A DNA stretch of 64,000 nt from Pseudorasbora parva (Eukaryota > Chordata > Actinopteri > Cypriniformes > Gobionidae): positions 44,436,054 to 44,500,053 of the forward strand of contig NC_090172.1 of assembly GCF_024679245.1 (NCBI RefSeq), read 5' to 3'. Both the position numbers and the translations under genes were made by a program. The notes beneath the pieces were generated by a model that saw only the letters and a program-made list of their open reading frames with translations, searched no databases and was not told the origin of the DNA. Each line of letters begins with the position of its first letter. Position 1 is the first letter of the stretch. Positions 12,770 to 33,575 of this stretch are shown in pieces.

Positions 12770-15397
12770 CTAGAACTTCTTGTTCTCCAGACGAAGTTTC
12801 CACCACTTATGATTCTGTTAAAAACAACAATTTCAATACAAATCAATGCAGAAATTATGTATATTTGTTTGTAATTATATCAGATCTTACCTTCTTCTCC
12901 AAGATGTTCTGTGTGTGTGGCTGCATCTCATCCAAACTTGCATATGTATTGCTGTCTGTCATTCGAATGTCCTCATAGGTGTTGCTTTCAGCCACATGTT
13001 CATAGGTGTCATTGGCACGTTGTTCAGGTATGTCTTGGTAGGTATTTTCTGCTAAAAGGATGTTACAAATGGGTTTTGCACGGTTGTCATACACTAGCCC
13101 TGGCTGGTCCTTCTGCTCCGATTGTACCACAGATGAGGCCTGGTAGAGTGGATTGGGCTGTAGGGCTACTTGGTCAATTTGTGGTACTCTGCCAGCTCCA
13201 GTATGGAGTTTTTTAAGATCAAGGACAGCGTAAGAGCAGGGGGCTGTTTTAGGTGGAGGTAAAGGAGGTTGTTGAGGGGTGGAGGGCATAAGATTACATG
13301 AGTTAGAGGTTGGAGACTTTAACTGAGAGTTGTAGCCCTCAGTGTCCATGATATCACTTCTGCCATTTACACTCTCGTCTCCACCTGACCTTTCAGATGT
13401 CCTTGATTCTGAAAAGCTGGGTTGTTCATGTGAAAGATGTTTACCAGGAAAACCAGCACTTAAGGAATTCCGAAGTGGTGCATTTTTCTTTGGCCCAGGT
13501 GGAATGTTGCTAATGACACCCTATTGATCAAAGTCATACAGTACATACATGAATTGTATATATATATATATAAAAATAATTCATTTTATTTTTTTCATTT
13601 TATTTACTGATCTAATGTGCATTAACTTGATTTATTTATTTACTTTTTAAATGTACTCCCTTGAATTAGCAATGGTTACCAGAGAACCAATGAAGCAGGT
13701 TACCTGTGACAGGCTGTCTCTGTCAATAGAGGTGGAGGTTTTGAGTTTCCGGCCACTTTTAGAATGCAGAACAGGAGGCGTGCTATACGGGACATTGCTA
13801 GTTTGTTCCCATAAACTTCTTAGAGCCTTAACGCTCACTCCTGAATTAACCCAGGGCTTATTTTTAACCACATCATAAAGATCATTTGTGGCGTCCTATA
13901 AGAAAGAAACGCAAAAGTACATTGTAAAACACTTCTTAACATGCTAGTATTCTCTATGTTTTTATGTAGCCTATTTAAAGAGGCACTTTGTAATTTTTGG
14001 TTTATGTTGTGCTGGCCAATATGCCCAACACCAGATGCTAAAATAAATTATCTTAAGATTAAAGCTACTGATCTAATGTGCAATAACTTGATTTTAAACA
14101 TAGTTTTTAAATATATAAATTTCTTTAGGTAAAAGTGTCTGGTTATCACCAAACCAAGCTCAGTTTAAAATTGAACATTGTCCGGGGAGTATTTTCTACT
14201 GCACAAGAGGCGTGATTAATGAGCATTATTCAAATTACTCTGTATGCAATTGGATAGTCCGTCATCCAATCAGACCACAAGAGGCGTGATCAATGCCAAA
14301 GACCCATCTGTCATCATGTTAAACCCGCCAATAGCACGCCAGGCGGAAAAGCCAGTCTGTGATTGGTTCCCGCAAAAGTGTGACAGAAGCAGTAGAAATG
14401 AATGTACAGGTTTCCAGACTGAGTTGCAGGGCGAAATCAAATCGCCAACAGATCAGGCAGTGTTTACCCAGTATAGGTAAAAGTTTCTTTATAAATAAGA
14501 AATAATTACTGAGTGCACCTTTAAAAAGAATGCAAAAAATGGTTGACTCTCTACCTCTCCTACAGAATCCATCTCTGTGCTGTGCGAAGTCAGGTACTCT
14601 CCAAAAGGCTGGATTGGTGTGGTTTTAAAGTGATTGATCAGCTCTGTGAGACTGTTATGTGTGGTGGAATCACCAGAAACGATGAACAGGCCAGTCTTGG
14701 TTTGATTTATGACAAAATGGCGACAACGATCCTGTCCTCTGTTAAAGAAGTTTGTAAGCTATAGTTAACATGAACCAAGAAAGAACTGAAAGAATGCAGA
14801 ATTACATTGCATAGTTACTGTTCATTTAGATATTTACATTTTTTAAACCATCATTTTTAAACCAGAGAAATCTTTATTCTTACTTGTATGAAAGAATATA
14901 TCCACTGGCTTTTTCGCTGAGTCTGATAAGGAAGCAACCATCATTCTTGTCTCTGAGCTGATCTTCTGCTTCGCTGCAAACATCAACAGTTATACAAGTG
15001 CATCAGTGCAACTACCTTAATATACAATCATAAACATTTTATCTCAGTACCCTGCACCCAAATATAAACAGTATACGTTCATTCTGAAATGGTTACTGCT
15101 CTTATCTCTTATTAGTTCTTACTGCCTGGAGATGAAGCCCTGGAACCATGGTGGGAAACGTCCATCACACAGGATGAGCTCAGCCTGAGTCTCCACAAAC
15201 CACTTAAGGATGGGCTCCCTCTGTCTTCTGTCCGTGGTGAGATCTCCCTCCATTCTTTCCTCCTGCTTCTCATTTAATCTGTCAGATATCTGCATCTTCT
15301 GGTACATAGCCACTTCTATTTGCTCCATTGTGAGCTCCTCACAAACGCACTGCACAGTGCACACATCCAATAAGCCAGACTTTCCATTTTCAAACAT
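12770..15397 (-). CDS. sh2d7: SH2 domain adaptor, SH2D7-like, complete
   Basis: Six minus-strand coding exons splice in frame: 15123-15397, 14884-14973, 14555-14738, 13704-13895, 12891-13520 and 12770-12814. Together they encode about 471 residues. The start ATG has an in-frame TGA directly upstream. The SH2 domain spans roughly residues 65-180. It shows PPWFQGFISR at its start, CFLIRLSEKASGYILSY with the phosphotyrosine-binding Arg of the FLVR-type motif, and DRCRHFVI. LKWFVETQAELIL before the domain and NDLYD after it match SH2D7 better than SH2D2A or HSH2D. The long C-terminal half is Pro-rich and carries many spaced tyrosines (NPLYQ, LVYDN, NTYQDI, DTYEHV, NTYEDI, NTYASL), likely docking sites for other SH2 proteins. 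The role is inferred as phosphotyrosine adaptor; the exact function of SH2D7 is poorly known. Exon edges are by splice consensus and reading frame. Confidence 0.8.
13974..14526. mobile_element. MITE in an SH2D7-like intron
   Basis: TTTAAAGAGGCACTTTGTAA on the left is complementary to TTACTGAGTGCACCTTTAAA on the right, giving terminal inverted repeats of about 25 bp. The interior is non-coding. Confidence 0.6.
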
Positions 15398-15902
15398 TCA
15401 TCACTCATTTACTGCGCCAGGAAGACTGGCACACTTCATTTGCCTATGGTTTCCTCATACGTAAATGTATGATCTTTCAAGTGTAAAAGGTTCTATTGTT
15501 TGAGTTAATTATCTGCCTAGCCAATAACAGCTTACTAGTGTGATTTCATTGCACTATCTTTGGACGGTTCTTCCGCCAGAGTTGCAGTCTTTATAAATAA
15601 CTAGATTAGATCAGGAACTAGATCAACCACTGCACATTTGCATAGACTATACAGTATTAATACATAAGTGAATGTGTTCAACTGGGAAAATGAAAAATTA
15701 GTATTATAATTAGATGTCACTTGTGTTTCACAATACAAGTGTGAAATAGTTTGCATTATAGTATTTTAGTATATAGTATTTTAATGTGTCATTATTACTG
15801 TGTACTTAGTAATATTAAATAACAACATGTACTTAGCATTAGGGTAGGATTAGGGTTAGTTGTATGTAATTATGCTGTTACATGTAAAATAAAGTGTTAC
15901 AC

Positions 15903-15931
<29 letters not shown>
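15903..15931 (+). repeat. (ATT)n microsatellite
   Basis: About nine ATT units in the spacer upstream of dapk2. Confidence 0.9.
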
Positions 15932-15933
<2 letters not shown>

Positions 15934-16559
15934 ATCTTGGCCATTGCATTTCAAAGTGTTTTAATATTACGCTCCATTTCCATATCTAGGCTACTAAATA
16001 ATAATTAAATCTATATTGTGTGTTTTAGATTGAATTTAAAAAAATGTCAGGGGGATGGCTGCTTTTTAATAAATCAAAATTCACATGCAGGAGATCATCA
16101 TGGGAGAAAAACTATCAACCACGAACAAGCATAACTGAGACCAACTTTTTTGAATTTATTTAAATATTTTTGATAGGCCATGAAATCAAATGTATACACA
16201 CGTGATGAAATGTTGTTTAAAAGTTTGACATGATTATTGCAGTTATTGTTTATTTAAGTAGCCTATTTGCAAGTGGTTCATTACTCCAACAAGAACTAAA
16301 TCAACTATTTGTCACATGTTAAAAATTATACCCACAAGCCAGAAGCAGTAAACAGAAGAGATGAGTGAGACAAGGTAACGGACTGAAACTGACCGCAGTC
16401 AGCGACATTGCGATTAAACGAGCAGATAACGACTTATAATTCAGAAAAATCCTTTATGTTGGGTTATTTTTTTAGCCATGGAACAAGCCTGTCAGTGTGT
16501 TGACGTTTTTACGCTCATGCACGAGTTCAACAGGTGGCGTGTCCACTTTTAGAATCACT

Positions 16560-16655
16560 CTGCTGGGACTCACTCGTGCGCTTTCCTGGAGCTCTGTGAA
16601 AGACGCGTGAGCGCATGAAAGGATTCAGAACGTCACTATTTGTTGGCGATAACAG
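16560..16655 (+). other. possible non-coding first exon of dapk2
   Basis: The only less AT-rich patch upstream of the dapk2 ATG ends in GATAACAG followed by GTAGGC, a good splice donor. The ATG-bearing exon at 17369 is preceded by a T-rich tract ending in AACAAG, a plausible acceptor. This is an inference from sequence form only; no transcript supports it. Confidence 0.3.
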
Positions 16656-17368
16656 GTAGGCTACATGTCTTGTGCTTGTAGACTACTACTGATTTTATAT
16701 GCAATTTTAAAAGATAGCCCTTATAGTTTACCGTTGTGCGGGAGTGACTGGGATATTTAAATTAGTTGTATCGCTCGTGCTTGTGTAACTTTATGTAGCC
16801 TATATTTTCGAAATCCTAAAAGCAAAGGAGTAGGTAGCTGCAGTATAGGCTAGGCCTTTTTAAGGTATCCGGTGACGGTCAGAGTCAGACCTACCGAATT
16901 TAGTGTGACCGATATAAAATCACGTTTGTCAGGTAAAAATGCTTCTTTGTCAAGACATGCCATACCTTCAGAATGTAGGCACATAAATGATAAAAGCATG
17001 GGAGGTAGGCCTACGTCTTGTAAGTCAGAAAATACCTGTCAAAATATATTTTTCTTCCAATTTGCATTTATGAGTTTGTTGTTTCATTTTCCATTCTATA
17101 GGCTACATCTATTTTCCTTGGATACATTTTAGGCTCAATATAGTTGAGGCCTTATCCTTATCTTGCACACTTGAGTAAGATCTAAATTTGTCTCTCCATC
17201 ATGAATGAAATATTTAGGTCACAACAAACTATATGTATGATCAGCTTTATTGTATAGTATATTATGATCATTTGTATATTCCTTTAAATATTTGTAGATT
17301 TTTGTGTGTACTTTTTGTTAAATCCAGTCAATCTAAGAAGCGTTTTGTTGTTTTTTAACAAGATCACA

Positions 17369-27008
<9,640 letters not shown>

Positions 27009-27397
27009 CATATTAATAACCCACCACCAACTGAGATACACAGGCGAGGTAAACATGCTGGAGATACTGCGCTGGGGAATATAGATCTGAATAAAAGCAG
27101 GTATGGTCAGTTAGAGAGAGCTACATCAAATATAAAACAATTGTGTCTGTGTTGATTACTTATGATTATCAGTTTAAAGATGTAGTCAGTCATCCTAACA
27201 TAATCTCAACTAAATAGCCTTATATATTAACAGGGTTCCTATGCAGTTTGGAAAAGTATGGAATTTGATTTGAATAATATCCAAGTGTATGAAAAAAACA
27301 ATAATACATTAAAATATAATTTTTTCCAGACTATTTCTATTATTCAGTTTTCTAAAATTTTAAATTAATAATTTTAAAAATATATAAACAATATATA
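27009..27397. other. dapk2 3' UTR and AT-rich flank
   Basis: Contains the candidate poly(A) signal at 27090, then AT-rich sequence up to the first Tc1-like terminus. Nothing else was seen. Confidence 0.6.
27090..27095 (+). terminator. candidate dapk2 poly(A) signal
   Basis: AATAAA lies 82 nt after the dapk2 stop codon, before the first downstream transposon. This would give a short 3' UTR that avoids the Tc1-like elements. Confidence 0.55.
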
Positions 27398-28560
27398 CAC
27401 TCACCTAAAGGATTATTAGGAACACCATACTAAAACTATGTTTGACCCCCTTTCGCCTTCAGAACTGCCTTAATTCTACGTGGCATTGATTCAACAAGGT
27501 GCTGAAAGCATTCTTTAGAAATGTTGGCCCATATTGATAGGATAGCATCTTGCAGTTGATGAAGATTTGTGGGATGCACATCCAGGGCATGAAGCTCCCG
27601 TTCCACCACATCCCAAAGATGCTCTATTGGGTTGAGGTCTGGTGACTGTGGGGGCCATTTTAGTACAGTGAACTCATTGTCATGTTCAAGAAACCAGTTT
27701 GAAATTATTTGAGCTTTGTGACATGGTGCATTATCCTGCTGGAAGTAGCAATCAGAGGATGGGTACATGGTGGTCATAAAGGGATGGACATGGTCAGAAA
27801 CAATGCTCAGGTAGGCCGTGGCATTTAAACGATGCCCAATTGGCACTAAGGGGCCTAAAGTGTGCCAAGAAAACATCACCACACCATTACACCACAACCC
27901 GCAGCCTGCACAGTGGTAACAAGGCATGATGGATTCATGTTCTCATTCTGTTTACGCCAAATTATGACTCTACCATCTGAATATCTCAGAAACAGCAACA
28001 TTTTTCCAGTCTTCAGCTGTCCAATTTTGGTGAGCTTGTGCAAATTGTAGCCTCTTTTTCCTATTTGAAGTGGAGATGAGAGGTACCCAGTGGAGTCTTC
28101 TGCTGTTGGAGCCCACCGCCTCAAGCTTGTGCGTGTTGTGGCTTCACAAATTGCTGCATACCTTGGTTGTAACGAGTGGTTATTTCAGTAACAGTTGCTC
28201 TTCTATCAGCTTGAATCAGTCGGCCCATTCTCCTCTGACCTCTAGCATCAACAAGGCATTTTCACCCACAGGACTGCCGCATACTGGATGTTTTTCTCTT
28301 TCACACCATTCTTTGTAAACCATAGAAATGGTTGTGCGTGAAAATCCCAGTAACTGAGCAGATTGGGAAATACTCAGACCGGCTCGTCTGGCACCAACAA
28401 CCATGCTACTCTATACTGCTTAAATCACCTTTCTTTCCCATTCTGACATTCAGTTTGGAGTTCAGGAGAACACCCCTAAATGCATTGAAGCAACTGCCAT
28501 GTGATTGGTTGATTAGATAATTGCATTAATGAGAAATTGAACAGGTGTTCCTAATAATCC
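27398..28560 (-). mobile_element. Tc1/mariner-like element A
   Basis: The left terminus CACTCACCTAAAGGATTATT follows a TA and is mirrored on the right by AGGTGTTCCTAATAATCC. The last ~12 bp of the right terminus are missing and element B begins directly. A minus-strand transposase relic fills the interior. Confidence 0.8.
27436..28404 (-). pseudogene. Tc1-like transposase of element A, frameshifted
   Basis: Three overlapping minus-strand frames carry successive parts of one transposase. They are a helix-turn-helix region (SISQSAQLLGFSRTTISMVY) near 28300-28390, a middle part with GRVIIWRKQNENMNPSC near 27930-27960, and the catalytic half with FQQDNAPCHKAQ and PPQSPDLNPIEHLWD between 27436 and 27927. 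The frame changes between the parts mean it is not active as read. Residues around the DDE/DDD catalytic positions are well kept, so decay is moderate. Confidence 0.75.
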
Positions 28561-29574
28561 ACTCCTGAACAAAATCTTAAGACCAGGGGATTCATTGCAA
28601 GTTTTACACATTTCACACTTGTGGATCATAACCGGATTGTAAGTGCTGCTTCAAAATGCCAAAATAAGAAACAGGAGCAAGAGACAAAAAATAGAGAGTA
28701 GGCAATTTATTGAAAACTGCATTTAAACTCAAACAGGCCATTCATCAGCTGATCAAAAGTTTAAGACCATAGCCATAAAAAGGTAAAATCTGCACAAAAA
28801 TATGGCTTTTATGTCACTGTCCTTCAAGCAGTCATACTGTCAAGATCTCCTGATGGCAAAGGCAAAAAGGCTTTCTCTCTTTGAACATTAATTGTTGAGC
28901 TGCACAAGCAAGGCCTTTCGCAATGCGCCATCGCTGCTGAGGATGGACGCAGTAAGACAGTCATTTTACATTTCTTAAAAAATCCTGAGAGTTATGGGAC
29001 AAAAAAGTCAAGTGGTAGACCCAAAAAGATTTCACCTGCACTGAGCCGCAGGATCCGACGGGTTGTCCGTGAAGACACAGGTCGATCCTCAACCCAAATT
29101 AAGGCCCTTACTGATGCTGACTGCAGCCCAATAACCATAAGACGTCATCTGCTAGAGAAGGGCTTCAAGAACAAAAACGTCTTCAAAAGCCACGTTACCT
29201 CCCACGACACAAACTTGCCCGTTTAGAATTTGCAAGGGAGCACCTAACATGGGACATTGAAAAGTGGAAGAAAGTTTTATTCTCTGACGAGAGAAAATTT
29301 TACCTGGACGGTCCTGATGGCTTCCAACGTTACTGGCATGACAAGGAGATCCCACCTGAGATGTTTTCTACGAGGCACAGTGGAGGAGGCTCCATCATGA
29401 TCTGGGGTGCTTTTTCCTTCAATGGGAAAATGGAGCTTCAGGTTGTGCAGGGGCGTCAACAGCGACTGGCTATGTGGATCTGTTGCAGCGGGCATCCCTC
29501 TTGACCGAGGGCCCCCGTCTGTGCGGTAATGACTGGGTCTTTCAACTGGACAACGCTGCAATTCACAAAGCCCG

Positions 29575-31252
29575 TGTAACAACAACGACTCATGAGTTTA
29601 ATGTCTCGGGGAATAATTAACTCAAAAGGGATTTAATATTCAATATTCATGAATTTATGAATATGATTTGCCAGTTGTTCATTACGTATTAAAATTTTCC
29701 GATAGGGAAAATTGTTTAATTAAATACAAGTAACCCTTTATGAAATTGCTTAAAATTATCCTACTAAGTTTGTCCTGCAAATTAGTTATAGATTTTTCAA
29801 CATTTTTCTCAATAAAGGGATTACTGCTTTACGAGCGCATAAGAAACATTAACTTTACTGATCAGGACAAGTTCAATATTTCAAATGGTCATACAGTTTA
29901 CTTTACTAACATAGTAGCATAAGCAGTTAGGTAACGTTTAGATCGCAAGTTTCATTGACTTTGTGTATGTGGCAGAATGACAGACTCAACTCATTAAATG
30001 TCTTTTGAAGGTTTAATAAACACAGACTAAAAATAACACTACAATTCACACAGAAAGTACATACTAAATATGCATCAAGAGAGTAGAAGTATAGATATTA
30101 ACGAAAGAATACATAAAAGAGAATAATGAATAGACTGAAGTTAGAGAGAGATAAAAGAGAGGGAGAGAGACAAAGAGAGGGAGAGAGAGAGAGACAAAGA
30201 GAGTGGGGGAGGGTAAGAAACAACTTTCCTTCAGTTCACCAAAATACGACCTTCACGGAGTTAATTTATCCCAACGGGAAAATAACACACCCTCTTTACA
30301 GCAGTAAGAATAAGAATACTTGCATTCTTTTTGGTTTCGTTTTGGCTTCTCGCTTGTGCGCGCGTGCGTTCCGAGTTCAAATGTCCTGCGTGTCCGGCGG
30401 TCCTTTCCGAGGTTGGGAGGGAAGCGGCTGTTTGCTTTAGCGAGGCTTCGTGTTCTTGAAGATCGGATTGTAGAAGAGAAGATTTTTGGAAGGGCTGAGG
30501 CCTGCTTGGAGGGCCTGCATTGGTGGCATGGCTTAAGTGCCAGCCCCCCCCCGTGGGTGTTGGCTCCCACAGGGAGAGTTGAAGAAGTAAGAGCCAGAGA
30601 GTTTCGGAGAAGAGAAGAGAGGGAGCCTGTCTTCACTGGTCTTTTTAAGGTCTGGAAATAGTCCCACCCTCCAGGGTTAGACTTAACCAATGAGAGTGTT
30701 GGGATTTCCCGGCGGGAAATTCCTCAGCAGAATTTATAGCCCTTTGTTTGAAAGTTCGACTCAGTGGGTCTCTGAGTCTTCATACTATAATTAATGCAAC
30801 AAACACACACTGCATTTTCTGAATAAGTGATATACATGGAAGTGTAAGTCGTGAAGTGAGCATTAATTTGATAGGAGACATGACATATATGAGGTTATCT
30901 GAACTAGTAATTTGTTAAGACAAAGATAAAAAGATGCAAAATACCATACAGAATAAACATTTTACAAGACAGTTATGTGTTTACATATAATGTCCTGGGG
31001 TGCATGTTCATTTATAGATGGTTTGTCTATAATTTGAGGCAAAAGCTCTGTGTCTTAAACTCTTTGTGTATAAGACTTCATGTGGCCGAATTCTTTTGGG
31101 GGCCATAAAACACCTTATCAGATGGTTTCCAGGGTGACTGAAGAATCCTTCTCTGTTGTGTTGGGGGAAGGTATGCTAGTGAGCACAACTTTCAAAACAT
31201 ATTTGTTAAATGTAACTGGCGATTGTGTGTTTGATTCGCCTGAGTCGCTACA
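29575..31252 (-). repeat. 3' LTR of the gypsy-type element
   Basis: Minus-strand orientation. A minus-strand TATAAA (30733-30738) could serve the LTR promoter. Short open frames in it recur identically in the other LTR and are not taken as genes. Confidence 0.85.
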
Positions 31253-31266
31253 TAATCCCCCCTTTC
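31253..31266 (-). other. polypurine tract of the gypsy-type element
   Basis: On the minus strand AAAGGGGGGATTA lies directly before the 3' LTR, which fixes the orientation of the element. Confidence 0.7.
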
Positions 31267-31987
31267 GCTAGTTGTTGTCCCTCCTATGGACAACAACGAG
31301 CGATATCAAAGATTCAGGAAGATCAGACACACCATAGCCATGTTAGGCTCCAGTTGTTTGTGTCTCCTGAAGTGATGGTCGTTCCACGGCAGATAAGGCA
31401 AACAGTAGCCCAGTTCAGGTCTCTGTGCTTGTGCAGCAGGTGTCGAGGCAGCAGGTGCCCTGACGGTGCGTCACCTGTCATCCAGAAGTCCGTTTGTGTG
31501 GTGCAGGTGTGCTGTGGGCTTTCTGCAGCCCTGGGTGGAACCATGTTCCTCGCAATGGCCAGTCAGTCCTTTAGGTCTCCTGCCTAGGAAGATGGGCTGT
31601 GCATCTTGACACTTTTATGTCCTATGCTGACTAGGAACTTTTCCAGAGGGTGCCTCGCATTGTGGCCAGGCTGGGTGCCTTCTGGTGATCCACTTTGGTT
31701 TCTCTGTTTCAAAAGTTCAAAGTCATTGGGGTTTTGAGAATCCCTTCAGAGGCGGCCTTGTGTTCGTTAAAGGCCTTCTTTCTCAAATCACATGCATGAC
31801 ATAGTGTGGGGCTTGGCAGTATTGCCTACAAGGTGACTAACTGGTGTTGGAGGAGAAGGTTCTTGAAGCTGGTGTAAGGTTAGGCAGAGGGCTTGGGCTC
31901 CTCCCCCCTTTTGCGTTTATGTGCAGGGCTGGAGGAGCTTGCGCTGCTGATGTGAAGTTCAGGAGAGTACGTCTTTCTTTTGATGAT
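31267..31987 (-). other. internal region after the integrase remnant
   Basis: About 0.7 kb between the integrase remnant and the polypurine tract. No domain was recognised on either strand, and no envelope-like ORF is present. Confidence 0.4.
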
Positions 31988-32506
31988 TCATTTGCAGTTG
32001 GTGATCAGCAGTCCAGGTTGCTCTCTCAGAACGATGCCCGAGGCTGGACCCGGTGTGATGATGTCTGGTGGTGGCTGGCCTCTGATTGTCTGGAGGCACA
32101 GGAGCATGATCACGGCCGCGTTTCTTAGGCATTTCCAGATCTGTTGCATGGCCTCAGTAGTGAAGTGGATGCCTCTGTCTGAGTTGATTCTCAGTGGCAA
32201 TCTTGACAGGAAAAAGATGTGATTCATCAGGTGGTATGCCGTGGTCTGGGCGGTGTCGTTGGGTGCTGGTTGACACTCCACCCACTTGGTAAACTGGCAC
32301 ACCACTGTGAGAAAGTACTTTTTGCCTTTTGTGGACCTGGGCAGGGGTTCTACCCGGTCGATTTGTAGGTTTGACCATGGGAACGTGGTCCCTCTGTGTT
32401 GTAGTGGGGCTCTGTGCTTCGGGTTTGCTGGTTGGAACCGGCAGCGAACTAGCCCTTCTCTAACATACTCTGCTGCATCTTGATGCATCCCAGGCCCATA
32501 TGCCAC
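31988..32506 (-). pseudogene. integrase remnant
   Basis: About 170 codons resemble a Ty3/gypsy or retroviral integrase. There is a broken zinc-binding region (HQDAAEYVREGLVRCR) where the expected paired Cys residues are partly lost. A core follows with QIDRVEPLPRSTKGKKYFL and RINSDRGIHFT, containing two catalytic Asp positions. The frame then departs before the catalytic Glu region. It starts almost directly after the protease ORF, in a different frame, so the polymerase part appears deleted. Confidence 0.65.
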
Positions 32507-32519
32507 CTGTTTCAGTGTG

Positions 32520-33482
32520 TCATACGTGGCTCTGGTGCCGTGGTGTCCAGCACATGGTGTGTTTCGATCGCTTGCTGTGGGTTAGCACTGCAACAATGGG
32601 GCTGGATGTGGGGTTTGGGGGTGTCCACATGTCGCCGTGTGGTGTGTTTTTACAGATTGCATCGCACAGTGGTAGACTTTTGGTTGAGTTGTCTGCCCAC
32701 AGTGCAGGGATACTGTTCGTTGTGATAATGTCATTCAGCTGTAGGACATTCATGACCTGGGGGCAGAAGGTATCAGAGTCTTTGGATAGCTGAAATGTGC
32801 AAAGTAGCGAACTTGAACTTGGCTTTAGGGCTGAGGCTGTGTTGTCACAATGTGCTGCAGGGGGTCCCGTGGCCTTTGTGACCTGGCAGTCTGGCTCTGT
32901 GGGAGTTCCCGTGACCTCTGTGACTTGACAGTCTTGCTCAGACGATGTGTGTGTCTGAAGGGGCAGAGGGTCACGCACTTGAGCCCAGACTTTCAGCTGT
33001 TTGAAGTCCAGTACGGGTTCGAAGCGGTCCAGCAGGTCTTTTCCGATGAGAAACGGATAAGTGTTCATAGGGGAGATATAGACTGGGTGTATCAGCCTCA
33101 TAGGTCCAATTGTCAGGTGGATGGAAGCTACGTGCTTGAGCTGGATGTCGTTTTGGCTATACGACTGCACATTTAGCTTACAAGTGTGAAGGTTAAGGGT
33201 GCGATTTTTCCTCTGTGCTTCAAATCTGAGTCTTTCAAACAGTTGGGCGGATATAAGCGTGAGGTCGGAGCCAGTGTCCACTAGGGCTTCGAGCTTAAAT
33301 TCCCTTTCCATAGTGATAGTCAGATAGAGTTTTCGAGCCATCCCCTTCTCGATTAGGTTTCCCAGGAGTCTTGGTGTGGGGACCTGTGTGTTGCTTGATA
33401 AGCCGTCTGGATATGTGTCAAGTGTCTCATTATGCGTGCAAACAATCAAAACAGCGCTTTTTGGTACGCTGGGCTGCCCCAT
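32520..33482 (-). CDS. aspartic protease ORF of the gypsy-type element
   Basis: A 320-codon ORF starts at ATG 33482. It contains LEALVDTGSDLTLIS, the retroviral-type aspartic protease active site (DTG), and downstream FLIGKDLLDRFEPVLDF, the typical second half of the fold. The C-terminal ~130 residues are Ser/Thr-rich and unassigned. It is in the same frame as gag; the 31 codons between the gag TAA and this ATG have no stop. It could therefore be made by read-through of the gag stop rather than from its own ATG. Confidence 0.7.
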   Translation of the reverse strand: MGQPSVPKSAVLIVCTHNETLDTYPDGLSSNTQVPTPRLLGNLIEKGMARKLYLTITMEREFKLEALVDTGSDLTLISAQLFERLRFEAQRKNRTLNLHTCKLNVQSYSQNDIQLKHVASIHLTIGPMRLIHPVYISPMNTYPFLIGKDLLDRFEPVLDFKQLKVWAQVRDPLPLQTHTSSEQDCQVTEVTGTPTEPDCQVTKATGPPAAHCDNTASALKPSSSSLLCTFQLSKDSDTFCPQVMNVLQLNDIITTNSIPALWADNSTKSLPLCDAICKNTPHGDMWTPPNPTSSPIVAVLTHSKRSKHTMCWTPRHQSHV

Positions 33483-33575
33483 GTTGCTGTCTTGATTAGA
33501 GGCTGTTGCTGTCAGCTGTCGTGTGGGTGTGCTGCTGACGTGTGGGGGTGCAACAGTTATTACACTAGTCCGTGG

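Larger units (their letters stand above)
15398..17368. other. bidirectional spacer between SH2D7-like gene and dapk2
   Basis: The two genes diverge from this stretch, so promoters for both should lie here. It has an ATT microsatellite (15903-15931) and otherwise AT-rich sequence. A less AT-rich patch near 16500-16660 ends in a consensus splice donor. No other gene was recognised. Confidence 0.6.

Noticed and set aside
30126..30690. Open frames on both strands that recur at 38.2-38.8 kb
   Set aside because: They lie inside the long LTRs of the gypsy-type element and recur because the LTRs are duplicates.
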